From contig NZ_JAATEN010000016.1 of the NCBI RefSeq assembly GCF_012034935.1, positions 89,817 through 153,816 on the forward strand: 64,000 nucleotides of DNA, given 5' to 3'. Made by a program: the position numbers and the translations under genes. Positions 22,986 to 31,263 of this stretch are shown in pieces. The notes under the pieces are model-generated. The model had not been told where the DNA came from. It did no database searches and worked only from the letters and a program-made list of their open reading frames with translations. The DNA comes from Streptomyces zingiberis. Its GTDB lineage: Bacteria > Actinomycetota > Actinomycetes > Streptomycetales > Streptomycetaceae. How positions within the stretch are numbered: the stretch's first letter is position 1; every line of letters starts with the position of its first letter.

Positions 22986-25631
22986 ATGCCCTCCCCCGTA
23001 CCCCCTCGCCGCGGCCTGCCCGGACCGCCCCGGCAGCGCGCCGAGGACGCCTGCCCCGGCGCGTTGCGCCTGCACATGGCGGATGACGGAGCGCTGGCCC
23101 GGATCCGGCTCCCGGGCGGGCTGCTGACCTCCCGTCAGGCCCATGCCCTCGCCGACATGGCCGAGGAGATGGGAGACGGCCACCTCGACCTCACCGGGCG
23201 CGGCAACGTCCAGGTGCGCGGCCTGGCGGACGGTTGCGGAAGCGAACTCGGGGACCGGCTGCGGGCGGGGGGACTGCTGCCGTCGGAGAGCCACGAACGG
23301 GTGCGGAACCTGGTGATGTCGCCCCTGTCCGGGCTGGACGGCGGCGGGTTCGCGGACACCACGGAGTGGGTCCGCTCCCTGGACGCGCTGCTCTGCTCCG
23401 ACCCGGCCATGGCGGCGCTGTCCGGGCGTTTCCTCTTCGCCCTGGACGACGGGCGCGGGGACGTCGCCGCGCTCGACGCCGATGTGACGATCGTCGCACT
23501 GCCGGCCGGCCGGGCGGAGCTGCGGATCGGCGCGGGCGGCGCCCGGCTGCGCATCGCCGCCCGGGACGCCGCCCGGGCGGCACTCACCGCCGCTGAAGCG
23601 TTTCTTCAGGCCGCGGCGGCGGCCGGGCCGGACCCGGAGACCGGGCGTGCCACCCGGGCCTGGCGGGTCCGCGACCTCCCCGCCGCGCCGGGCGCCCCCT
23701 CCCCCGCCGGCACCCCCGGCGATCCGCCCGCCCCCGCCGGACACCCCCTGGACGGCGCGGCGCTGAGCCACCGTCTCCACCGCGTCGGCATCCCGTGCTC
23801 CCGCCCCCCGTCCGCCACCGGGCCCGGGACGGATCACGGGACGCGTCCCGGCGGCCCGGCCCCGGCAGCGGTCGCCGGGGCGGGGGGAGCCGCGGACGGC
23901 GCCACCGGCACCGCGGAGCCGGGCGGCCGCTCCCCGTACGCCCCGGGCCGGCCGCGGCCGGTGGACCCCGCACGCGACCCGTCCGGGCCGCCGGCCGGGC
24001 CGGTCGCCGGGCCCGACGGCCGGTACGCGCTCTCCGTGACGGCCCCGCTGGGGCGGTACCCGGCCCGCGCCTGGCGGCTGCTCGCGGCCACCGCCGAGCG
24101 TTCCGGCCGGCCGGAACTCCGGACGACCCCCTGGCGGGGTGTGGTCCTCCCCGCACTGCCCCGGGACGCCGTCGCGGAGGCGGCACGGCGGCTGGCGGCG
24201 GCCGGGCTCCTGACCTCCCCCGGCTCCCCGTGGTCCGGGGTCGGCGCCTGCACCGGACGCCCCGGCTGCGCCACGTCCCTGGCCGACGTCCGCGCGGACG
24301 CCGCGCACGCCGTACGGGCCACGCCCCCGCCGGACACGGGGAGGCCGGAACACCGGAGCCCGGAGGCGGAGCCGCCGGACGCGGCGGCGCCCGGCGCCCC
24401 CGCCCTCCTGCCGGTGTACTGGTCCGGCTGCGAACGCCGCTGCGGCCGCCCCGCGGGGAACGGCCCGTGGGTGGACGTCGTGGCGACCGGCGGCGGTTAC
24501 CGGGTGAGCCTCGCGGGTGCCCCGGCCGGGGCACCCGCCGGAGAACTGGCCGACCCGCCCGAGGTGCCCCCCGGCGAGCGGCTCGCGGCGGCCGTCGCGT
24601 CCGCCCGCGCGGGCTCCCCGCCCGCGCCCGCCGCACCGCCCCCTCCCCCCGGTGCCACGTCCGCGGGGCGCCCGGACTCTCCCCCGCCGCGACCGGACGG
24701 CGCCTCCCGTGCCCCGGGAGCCCCCGGCGTCCCCGGAGCCGGCCACGCGCCCCCGGGCCGCACGCGGAGGAGAACCCCCGGCCCCTGCCCGGGAACGCAC
24801 GGCGGACGGGGCGATGGCCGGGGCCACGGGGCGGACGCCCCCTCCACCGGCCCGGGCACCGCCCCCGCCGCCGCGGGCGGCCGGCCCGGCGCCGCGGGAC
24901 CGGGCCTCCCGGACCCTCCCGGCGCCCCTGCCGGGCCACCGCCGGGCGGCGGACGGCGGCCCGCCGGACCACGGCACCATCACACGAGCGAGGACCTTGT
25001 GACCGGTTACGCGTACGAGAAGGACGGTGCGGCCATCTACCGCGCCTCCTTCGCCACCATCCGAGCCGAGGCCGACCTCGGCGGTCTGCCGGCGGACCTC
25101 TCCCGGGTCGCCGTGCGCATGATCCACGCCTGTGGCATGACCGACCTGGTGCGCGATCTCGCCTGGAGCCCGGGCGTCGTGGCGCGCGGCCGGGCGGCCC
25201 TGCTCGCCGGCGCGCCCGTGCTCTGCGACGCGCGGATGGTGGCCGAGGGGATCACCCGCCGGCGGCTGCCCGCCGGGAACGACGTGGTGTGCACCCTCGC
25301 CGACCCCTCGGTCCCGGAGCTGGCGCGCCGGCTGGGCACCACGCGCAGCGCCGCCGCGCTGGAGCTGTGGCGCGACCGGCTGGAGGGCGCGGTGGTCGCC
25401 GTCGGCAACGCCCCGACCGCCCTCTTCCGGCTGCTGGAGCTGGTCGGCGAGGGGGCGGGCCGGCCGGCGGCGGTGGTCGGCGTCCCGGTGGGGTTCATCG
25501 GCGCCGCCGAGTCCAAGGAGGCACTGGCGGCCCACCCGTCGGGCCTCGACCACCTGGTGGTGCGGGGGCGGCGCGGCGGCAGCGCCATGGCGGCCGCCGC
25601 GATCAACGCGATGGCGAGCGAGGAGGAGTGA
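22986..25631 (+). CDS. cobG: CobG precorrin-3B synthase, in frame with CobH
   Basis: One open frame of 881 codons. Residues 1-510 are CobG, the Fe-S/siroheme-type O2-dependent precorrin-3B synthase of the aerobic B12 path. Motifs: CPGALRLHMADDGALARIRLP, LTGRGNVQVRG, and the cluster cysteines C422/C428 (CTGRPGC) and C482/C486 (SGCERRCGRP). Residues 520-671 are Pro/Gly/Arg-rich; from 672 the frame continues as CobH with no stop between. Another low-complexity insert lies at residues 225-340. Either a fusion protein is made, or CobH starts inside at GTG 24999. The ATG at 22986 gives the family N-terminus; an in-frame ATG at 22974 is possible. Neither has a strong ribosome site. Confidence 0.82.
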   Translation: MPSPVPPRRGLPGPPRQRAEDACPGALRLHMADDGALARIRLPGGLLTSRQAHALADMAEEMGDGHLDLTGRGNVQVRGLADGCGSELGDRLRAGGLLPSESHERVRNLVMSPLSGLDGGGFADTTEWVRSLDALLCSDPAMAALSGRFLFALDDGRGDVAALDADVTIVALPAGRAELRIGAGGARLRIAARDAARAALTAAEAFLQAAAAAGPDPETGRATRAWRVRDLPAAPGAPSPAGTPGDPPAPAGHPLDGAALSHRLHRVGIPCSRPPSATGPGTDHGTRPGGPAPAAVAGAGGAADGATGTAEPGGRSPYAPGRPRPVDPARDPSGPPAGPVAGPDGRYALSVTAPLGRYPARAWRLLAATAERSGRPELRTTPWRGVVLPALPRDAVAEAARRLAAAGLLTSPGSPWSGVGACTGRPGCATSLADVRADAAHAVRATPPPDTGRPEHRSPEAEPPDAAAPGAPALLPVYWSGCERRCGRPAGNGPWVDVVATGGGYRVSLAGAPAGAPAGELADPPEVPPGERLAAAVASARAGSPPAPAAPPPPPGATSAGRPDSPPPRPDGASRAPGAPGVPGAGHAPPGRTRRRTPGPCPGTHGGRGDGRGHGADAPSTGPGTAPAAAGGRPGAAGPGLPDPPGAPAGPPPGGGRRPAGPRHHHTSEDLVTGYAYEKDGAAIYRASFATIRAEADLGGLPADLSRVAVRMIHACGMTDLVRDLAWSPGVVARGRAALLAGAPVLCDARMVAEGITRRRLPAGNDVVCTLADPSVPELARRLGTTRSAAALELWRDRLEGAVVAVGNAPTALFRLLELVGEGAGRPAAVVGVPVGFIGAAESKEALAAHPSGLDHLVVRGRRGGSAMAAAAINAMASEEE
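24999..25631 (+). CDS. cobH: Precorrin-8X methylmutase CobH/CbiC (internal start or fused domain)
   Basis: A 210-residue CobH/CbiC that moves a methyl group from C11 to C12 of precorrin-8X, giving hydrogenobyrinate. The N-terminus YAYEKDGAAIYRASFATIRAE and the catalytic histidine block RMIHACGMTDLV are intact, and the length is normal for a stand-alone enzyme. GTG at 24999 has GAGCGAGG 4-9 nt upstream, a usable ribosome site. It is in the same frame as cobG, with no stop codon between, so this entry is the alternative or additional translation product of the fused frame above. cobIJ follows after 172 bp. Confidence 0.85.
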   Translation: MTGYAYEKDGAAIYRASFATIRAEADLGGLPADLSRVAVRMIHACGMTDLVRDLAWSPGVVARGRAALLAGAPVLCDARMVAEGITRRRLPAGNDVVCTLADPSVPELARRLGTTRSAAALELWRDRLEGAVVAVGNAPTALFRLLELVGEGAGRPAAVVGVPVGFIGAAESKEALAAHPSGLDHLVVRGRRGGSAMAAAAINAMASEEE

Positions 25632-25803
25632 CGCGCGGCCGGTTCGCGGGGACCGCCCGTGCGGCCCGGCGCCGAACCGGCCTCCCGCGCACTGTTCCGT
25701 TCGTTCCGCCTGTTCCGTGTCCGCGGGAGTTCCGTTTCTCCCCGCGGACGGGAGCCGCCCCACCCCGGCCCTCCCGGGCCGCCCGACAACCTACGGAGTC
25801 CCG

Positions 25804-27885
25804 ATGAGCGAGCAGCAGCAGCGGCGCCCGGCACCCACGGCGGACGCCGGGCCGCCCGCCACGGACCGGCGGGCGCCGGTGACCGGCCCCGGCCGGGAGG
25901 ACCGGGAGGACCGCCACGACCGGCACGACCGGCGGCACCCGGAGACGGCCCCCCGCCCGGCCGCCGGACCGGAAGCCGGGGCGGAAGCCGGGACGGGGGG
26001 CTCCACCGGCCGTCTCTACGGCGTGGGGCTCGGCCCCGGCGATCCGTCCCTGATGACCCTGCGCGCCGTGGAGGTGATCACCGGCGCGGAGGTGGTCGCG
26101 TACCACAGCGCCCGGCACGGCCGCAGCGTCGCCCGGGCCATCGCCGCCCGCCACCTCCGCCCCGGCCAGCTCGAGGAGCGGCTCGTCTACCCCGTCACCA
26201 CCGGGACCACCGACCACCCCGGCGGCTACCGGGGCGCGCTGGAGGAGTTCTACGCCGAGGCCGCCGCCCGGCTCGCCGCGCACCTGGACGCCGGGCGCTC
26301 GGTGGCGCTGCTCGCCGAGGGCGACCCGCTGTTCTACGGCTCCTACATGCACATGCACAAGCGGCTCGCCGACCGCTATCCGACCGAGGTGGTCCCCGGG
26401 GTGACCTCGGTGAGCGCGGCCGCCGCGCGGCTGGGCACCCCGCTGGTGGAGGGCGAGGAGGTGCTGACCGTCCTGCCCGGCACGCTGCCGGAGGAGGAGC
26501 TGACGGCGCGGCTGGCCGCGGCGGACGCGGCGGCCGTGCTGAAGCTGGGCCGCACCTTCCCGTCCGTCCGGCGGGCCCTGGAGCGGGCGGGCCGGCTGGA
26601 CGAGGCCCGGTACGTGGAACGCGCCACGACGGACGCGGAACGGACCGCTCCGCTGGCCGGGGTGGACCCGGCCACGGTGCCGTACTTCTCCCTGGCCGTG
26701 CTCCCCAGCCGGGTGGCCGCGGTCCCGCCCCCCGGGCCGTCCGGACCGCCCGGGCCCGAACGGCCCGGGGAGGGCGCCGGAGCCGGTCCTCTCTCCCCCG
26801 GCCGGCCCGGCGCGGGTTCCCCCATGGAGTCCGCCGGGGGGACGGGTGACCCGGCCGGCCGGCCCGGGGACGGCGAGGTCCCGGGGGGCGGCATTCCGGG
26901 CGATGCGCCCCCCGTTCCCGCGGGCGTGCCCGGCGCACGGCCGGCGGCGGGGTTCTCCGCCCCGGCGGACCGGCGCGCGGCCGTACCCGCGTCCGCCACC
27001 CCCTCCGCCGTCCCGCCGGCCACCGCCGGCGCCACCGCCGCCTCCCCGGCCGGCGCCACCGCGTCCGGGGAACCGCTCCCCGCCGGTGTGCCGGCCACCC
27101 CCGACGAGGCGGCCGGGTCCGGTCCCGGTGAGGTGGTCGTCGTCGGGCTCGGTCCCGCCGGGCCGCTCTGGCTGACCCCGGAGGCGCGCGGCGCGCTGGC
27201 CCGCGCCGAGGACCTCGTCGGCTACACCACGTATCTCGACCGGGTGCCCCCGCGCCCCGGCCGGCGGCGGCACGCCTCCGACAACAAGGTGGAGGCCGAG
27301 CGCGCCGAGTTCGCCCTCGAACTGGCGCGCCGGGGGCGCCGGGTGGCCGTCGTCTCCTCCGGCGACCCGGGGGTGTTCGCGATGGCGACCGCCGTGCTGG
27401 AGGCGGCGGCCGGCGATCCGTACCGCGAGGTGCCGGTCCGGGTGGTGCCGGGGGTGACGGCCGCGCACGCGGCGGCCGCCCGGGCCGGAGCCCCGCTGGG
27501 CCACGACTACGCGGTCATCTCCCTCTCCGACCGGCTGAAGCCCTGGGACGTGATCGCCGGCCGGCTGCGCGCCGCGGCCGCCGCCGATCTGGTGCTGGCG
27601 CTCTACAACCCCGCCTCCCGCAGCCGGGTCCACCAGGTGGCCGAGGCGCGGGAGGTACTGCTGGAACACCGGAAGCCGGACACGCCGGTGGTGGTGGCGC
27701 GGGACGTGGGCGGCCCGGAGGAGAGCGTGCGGATCGTGCCACTGGCCGGCCTCGAGCCGGAGCGGGTGGACATGCGCACCATCCTGCTCGTCGGCTCGTC
27801 CCGGACCCGCACGGCCCGGCGGGGCGACGGCTCCGAGGTCGCCTGGACCCCGCGGCGGTACCCGCCGGACCCCTCACGGCCGTGA
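25804..27885 (+). CDS. cobIJ: CobI-CobJ fusion: precorrin-2 C20 / precorrin-3B C17 methyltransferase
   Basis: A 693-residue fusion of two SAM-dependent corrin methyltransferases, a known actinobacterial arrangement. Residues 75-300 are CobI (YGVGLGPGDPSLMTLRAVE, GDPLFYGSYMHMH, VVPGVTSVSAAAARLG). Residues 440-670 are CobJ (VVVGLGPAGPLWLTPEA, GDPGVFAMATAVLE, VVPGVTAAHAAAARAGAPLGHD, LVLALYNPASRSR). The two are joined by about 135 residues of Pro/Ala/Gly linker, longer than usual, and the first 70 residues are low-complexity. ATG at 25804 is preceded by CGGAG. CobI makes precorrin-3A, CobG and CobJ then give precorrin-4, so cobG, cobH and cobIJ form a logical plus-strand unit. Confidence 0.96.
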   Translation: MSEQQQRRPAPTADAGPPATDRRAPVTGPGREDREDRHDRHDRRHPETAPRPAAGPEAGAEAGTGGSTGRLYGVGLGPGDPSLMTLRAVEVITGAEVVAYHSARHGRSVARAIAARHLRPGQLEERLVYPVTTGTTDHPGGYRGALEEFYAEAAARLAAHLDAGRSVALLAEGDPLFYGSYMHMHKRLADRYPTEVVPGVTSVSAAAARLGTPLVEGEEVLTVLPGTLPEEELTARLAAADAAAVLKLGRTFPSVRRALERAGRLDEARYVERATTDAERTAPLAGVDPATVPYFSLAVLPSRVAAVPPPGPSGPPGPERPGEGAGAGPLSPGRPGAGSPMESAGGTGDPAGRPGDGEVPGGGIPGDAPPVPAGVPGARPAAGFSAPADRRAAVPASATPSAVPPATAGATAASPAGATASGEPLPAGVPATPDEAAGSGPGEVVVVGLGPAGPLWLTPEARGALARAEDLVGYTTYLDRVPPRPGRRRHASDNKVEAERAEFALELARRGRRVAVVSSGDPGVFAMATAVLEAAAGDPYREVPVRVVPGVTAAHAAAARAGAPLGHDYAVISLSDRLKPWDVIAGRLRAAAAADLVLALYNPASRSRVHQVAEAREVLLEHRKPDTPVVVARDVGGPEESVRIVPLAGLEPERVDMRTILLVGSSRTRTARRGDGSEVAWTPRRYPPDPSRP

Positions 27886-27941
27886 CCGGTCCGGCGGGTG
27901 GCGCCGCGGGGTCCGGTGCTCCGGGACCGGCCGGTGAGCGG

Positions 27942-28688
27942 TCAGCCGAAGCGTTCCCGCAGCCACTCCAGGGCCTCGTCCTCCCCGGTCACCAGCGGCA
28001 CCCCGGCCGGTGGTTCGGGCCGCCGGACCAGGACCACCGGCAGGCCGGCGAGGCGGGCGGCGGTCAGCTTGGCGGCGGTGGCGTCACCGCCGCTGTCCTT
28101 GGTCACCAGGACGTCGACGCGGTGCTCGCGGAGCAGTTCCCGCTCGCCGTCCAGGGTGAACGGCCCCCGCGCGAGCAGGAGCCGGTGGCGGGGCGGGAGC
28201 GGCGGGTCCGGGGGGTCGACGGTGCGGATGAGGAACCACGGGCCGGTCAGGCCCGCGAAGGCGGCGAGCCCGGTGCGCCCGGTGGTGAGCAGGACGCGGC
28301 CGCCCAGCGAGGGGAGGAGACGTGCCGCGGCGTCGAGGGAGGCGGCCGGGCGCCAGTCGTCACCCGGGCCGGCCACCCAGCCGGGCCGCCGCACCACCAG
28401 CAGGGGAACATGGGCGTCGGCGGCGGCACGGGCCGCGTGCCGGGTGATCGTGTCCGCGAAGGGATGAGTGGCGTCGATGAGCGCGTCCACCCGCTGCTCA
28501 CGCAGCCAGCGGGCCAGGCCCTCCGGGCCGCCGAAGCCCCCGACGCGCACTTCGCCGGCGGGCAGCCGGGGCCGCGCGACCCGTCCGGCGAGTGAACTGG
28601 TGACCCGCGGGCCGGAGCCGCCGGCCAGCATCCCGGCGAGGCGCCGGGCCTCGCCGGTGCCGCCCAGGATCAGGACGTGGCGCCGCAC
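27942..28688 (-). CDS. cobK: Precorrin-6A reductase CobK
   Basis: A 248-residue CobK/CbiJ that reduces precorrin-6A with NADPH. The N-terminal nucleotide site VLILGGTGEARRLAGML, the block DALIDATHPFADTITRHA and the C-terminal VLVTKDSGGDATAAKL are diagnostic. GTG at 28688 has GGAGGAGG 6-12 nt upstream; the frame continues upstream but into low-complexity sequence. It lies alone on the minus strand between cobIJ (convergent, 56 bp apart) and cbiD (divergent, 150 bp apart). Confidence 0.95.
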   Translation of the reverse strand: MRRHVLILGGTGEARRLAGMLAGGSGPRVTSSLAGRVARPRLPAGEVRVGGFGGPEGLARWLREQRVDALIDATHPFADTITRHAARAAADAHVPLLVVRRPGWVAGPGDDWRPAASLDAAARLLPSLGGRVLLTTGRTGLAAFAGLTGPWFLIRTVDPPDPPLPPRHRLLLARGPFTLDGERELLREHRVDVLVTKDSGGDATAAKLTAARLAGLPVVLVRRPEPPAGVPLVTGEDEALEWLRERFG

Positions 28689-28838
28689 GCCCGGTCCTCC
28701 TCCCGCCACCGGCGGCCGGGCCCCGGCCCCGGGCGGCCGGTGCGCCCGGTACACCCGGGGCGCGATCCCCGGGCACCGCCCACCGCGCCGCGCCACCGCC
28801 GTGCCGCCCCCCGCACCGTCCGCCACCCGGAGCGCTCC

Positions 28839-30203
28839 ATGACCCCCTCCGAACCCGCCGGCCCCGCCGGCTCCCCCGGCCCCGCGGGCCCGTCCGGATC
28901 CGGCGGCTCTCCCGAACCCGCCGGCTCTCCCGGCCCCGTAGGCTCTCCCGGCCCCGCAGGCCCGTCCGGATCCGGAGGACCCGCCGGCCGTGCGCCCGCC
29001 TCCGGCGGGGCCACGCCGCCCGCGTCCCCGCGCGGCGGACGGGCCGGGCAGCTGGAGCGCTCCGGGCTGCGGCCCGGCTGGACCACCGGGGCCTGTGCCA
29101 CGGCCGCGGCCACCGCCGCGTACACCGCCCTGCTCACCGGCCGCTTCCCGGACCCCGTGACCGTCACCCTGCCCGGCGGGCAGACGCCCGCCTTCGCCCT
29201 CGCCGCCGAGGAGCTGCGCGAGGAGCCGGGACCGGACGGGCCGGTGCGCCGGGCCATGGCCGGGGTGGTCAAGGACGCCGGCGACGACCCGGACGTCACC
29301 CACGGCGCCCTGGTCCGGGCGGCCGTCCGGCTGCTGCCGCCGGGCGCCGGGGTGGTCTTCCGCGCCGGTCCGGGCGTGGGCACGGTGACCCGTGCGGGGC
29401 TGCCGCTGGACGTGGGGGAACCGGCCGTCAACCCGGTGCCGCGGCGGATGATGCGCGAGCACGCCGCCGCGGTGGCGGCGCGCCACGGCGCCCCCGGCGA
29501 CCTGGAGATCGAACTCTCGGTGGACGACGGGGAGGAGATCGCCCGCTCCACCTGGAACCCGCGGCTGGGCATCGTGGGCGGGCTCTCGATCCTGGGCACC
29601 ACCGGGATCGTCGTGCCGTACTCCTGTTCGGCCTGGATCGACTCCATCCGGCGCGGGGTGGACGTGGCGCGGGCGGCCGGGCGCACGCATGTGGCGGGCT
29701 GTACCGGTGCCACCTCCGAGCGCACGGCCGCGGCCGTCCACGGGCTGCCGGAGGACGCGCTGCTGGACATGGGCGACTTCGCCGGGGCGGTGCTGAAGTA
29801 CCTCCGCCGCCACCCGGTGGACCGGCTGACGATCGCGGGCGGCTTCGCCAAGCTCTCCAAGCTCGCCGCGGGCCACCTCGACCTGCACTCCGGGCGCTCC
29901 CAGGTCGACCCGCGCCACCTGGCGGCCCTCGCCCGCGAGGCGGGCGCCGGCGAGGACCTGGCCGGCGCCGTCGCGGCCGCCGGAACGGGACTGGAGGCGC
30001 TGCGGCTGTGTGCGGCCGGCGGGGTGGCGCTGGGCGACCGGGTCGCGGAGGCGGCGCGCGCCACGGCGCTGGGGGTGCTGCGGGGCGCGCCGGTCACCGT
30101 CGACGTCCTCTGCGTGGACCGCGCGGGCGTGGTCGTCGGCCGGGCGGCCCCCGCCGGTCCGCCGGAGCGGGGCACGGCGGGAGGGGCCGCGCGGCAGGAC
30201 TGA
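28839..30203 (+). CDS. cbiD: Cobalt-precorrin-5B C1-methyltransferase CbiD
   Basis: A 454-residue CbiD, which methylates C1 of the corrin ring. Family signature: LRPGWTTGACATAAATAAY, then TWNPRLGIVGGLSILGTTGIV, HVAGCTGATSERT and IAGGFAKLSKLAAGH. CbiD belongs to the cobalt-early (anaerobic) route, while CobG and CobN here belong to the aerobic route. Residues 5-60 are a collagen-like Gly/Pro/Ser repeat not seen in most homologues. ATG at 28839 follows GGAG by 6 nt. It is divergent from cobK and convergent with cobM. Confidence 0.95.
   Translation: MTPSEPAGPAGSPGPAGPSGSGGSPEPAGSPGPVGSPGPAGPSGSGGPAGRAPASGGATPPASPRGGRAGQLERSGLRPGWTTGACATAAATAAYTALLTGRFPDPVTVTLPGGQTPAFALAAEELREEPGPDGPVRRAMAGVVKDAGDDPDVTHGALVRAAVRLLPPGAGVVFRAGPGVGTVTRAGLPLDVGEPAVNPVPRRMMREHAAAVAARHGAPGDLEIELSVDDGEEIARSTWNPRLGIVGGLSILGTTGIVVPYSCSAWIDSIRRGVDVARAAGRTHVAGCTGATSERTAAAVHGLPEDALLDMGDFAGAVLKYLRRHPVDRLTIAGGFAKLSKLAAGHLDLHSGRSQVDPRHLAALAREAGAGEDLAGAVAAAGTGLEALRLCAAGGVALGDRVAEAARATALGVLRGAPVTVDVLCVDRAGVVVGRAAPAGPPERGTAGGAARQD
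28857..28995. repeat. Gly/Pro/Ser-coding repeat in cbiD 5' end
   Basis: Imperfect tandem repeats of CCGGCTCTCCCGG-like units and related triplets, coding for GPAGPSGSGGSPEP-type collagen-like sequence. It precedes the conserved CbiD domain and is probably disordered in the protein. Confidence 0.75.
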
Positions 30204-30330
30204 GCCCCGGCGGGCGCCCGCCGGGCGGTCGGGGCGGCGGCGCCCATCCGCGGGGCGGCCTTCCGGCACGGGCCGTCCGCTCCGGGGCGGGAGGCCCGGC
30301 CCCCGGCCGGGCACAGCGGGCACACCGGGC

Positions 30331-31263
30331 TCACCGGCCCACCGGTCCCGGTCCCCCCGCTGGACCGCCGTCCCGGCCGCCGGCGCCACCGACTCCGGAC
30401 GGGCCCGCGCCCCCGGTGGACGGGGCCGGCGGGGGGCCTGACGGGTCCAGGCGACCGGACGGCTCCGGGTGGCCGGGTGGCTCGGGGCTGCCGGACGGCG
30501 CCGGGCAACCGGACGGCCCGGCGCCGCGGTCGCGTCCCGCCGAGTACAGGTGGCTGTCGGGGAACTGCCCGGCGCCCAGCACCCGCCCGACCATGATGAC
30601 CGCGGTGCGGGTCACCCCGGCCGCGCGCACCTGGTCTCCGATCGTGCCCAGGGGACCGCGGAGCACGAGCTCGTCCGGCCTGCTGGCCCACGCGACCACC
30701 GCGGCCGGGCAGTCGGCCCCGTAGTGCGGCAGCAGTTCGGCCACCACCGCGTCCGCGTACCGGGCGGCGAGATGGAGGACGAGCAGCGCGCGGCTGCGGC
30801 CCAGCGTCGCCAGGTCCTCGTGCTCGGGCATCGGTGTGGCCTGCCGGGCGATCCGGGTGAGCACCACCGTCTGCCCGACCGCGGGCACCGTCAGCTCCCG
30901 TCCGAGGGCCGCGGCCGCCGCCGCGAACGACGGCACCCCGGGCACCATCACGTACGGCACGCCGGCCGCGTCCAGCCGCCGCATCTGCTCGGCCACCGCG
31001 CTGAAGACGGACGGGTCGCCGGAGTGCAGCCGGGCCACGTCGTGCCCCTCCCGGTGGGCGCGCACCAGTTCGCCGGTGATCCGGTCCAGGTCGAGCCGGG
31101 CGGTGTCCACCAGCCGGGCGCCGGGCGGGCACACGGCGAGCAGTTCGCGCGGCACCAGGCTGCCGGCGTAGAGGCAGACGCGGCAGGAGGCGAGGAGGCG
31201 CTGCCCGCGGACCGTGATCAGGTCGGGGGCGCCGGGTCCGGCCCCGATGAAGTACACCGTCAC
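30331..31263 (-). CDS. cobM: Precorrin-4 C11-methyltransferase CobM
   Basis: A 310-residue CobM/CbiF that methylates C11 of precorrin-4. Blocks: VYFIGAGPGAPDLITVRGQ, CLYAGSLVPRELL, RLHSGDPSVFSAVAEQM, PYVMVPGVPSFAAAAAALG, and TAVIMVGRVLG near the end. The final 70 residues are a Pro/Ser/Gly tail absent from typical homologues of about 250 residues. GTG at 31263 overlaps the cobL stop by 4 nt, so both are on the riboswitch-controlled minus-strand transcript. cbiD is convergent, 127 bp away. Confidence 0.96.
   Translation of the reverse strand: MTVYFIGAGPGAPDLITVRGQRLLASCRVCLYAGSLVPRELLAVCPPGARLVDTARLDLDRITGELVRAHREGHDVARLHSGDPSVFSAVAEQMRRLDAAGVPYVMVPGVPSFAAAAAALGRELTVPAVGQTVVLTRIARQATPMPEHEDLATLGRSRALLVLHLAARYADAVVAELLPHYGADCPAAVVAWASRPDELVLRGPLGTIGDQVRAAGVTRTAVIMVGRVLGAGQFPDSHLYSAGRDRGAGPSGCPAPSGSPEPPGHPEPSGRLDPSGPPPAPSTGGAGPSGVGGAGGRDGGPAGGPGPVGR

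Noticed and set aside
19465..23127. Plus-strand frame of 1220 codons opposite cobN
   Set aside because: Antisense of a confident cobN gene; Gly/Val/Arg-rich with no domain, and it also crosses the riboswitch.
22497..25763. Minus-strand frame of 1088 codons opposite cobG-cobH
   Set aside because: Antisense of conserved enzymes; no start signal or motif.
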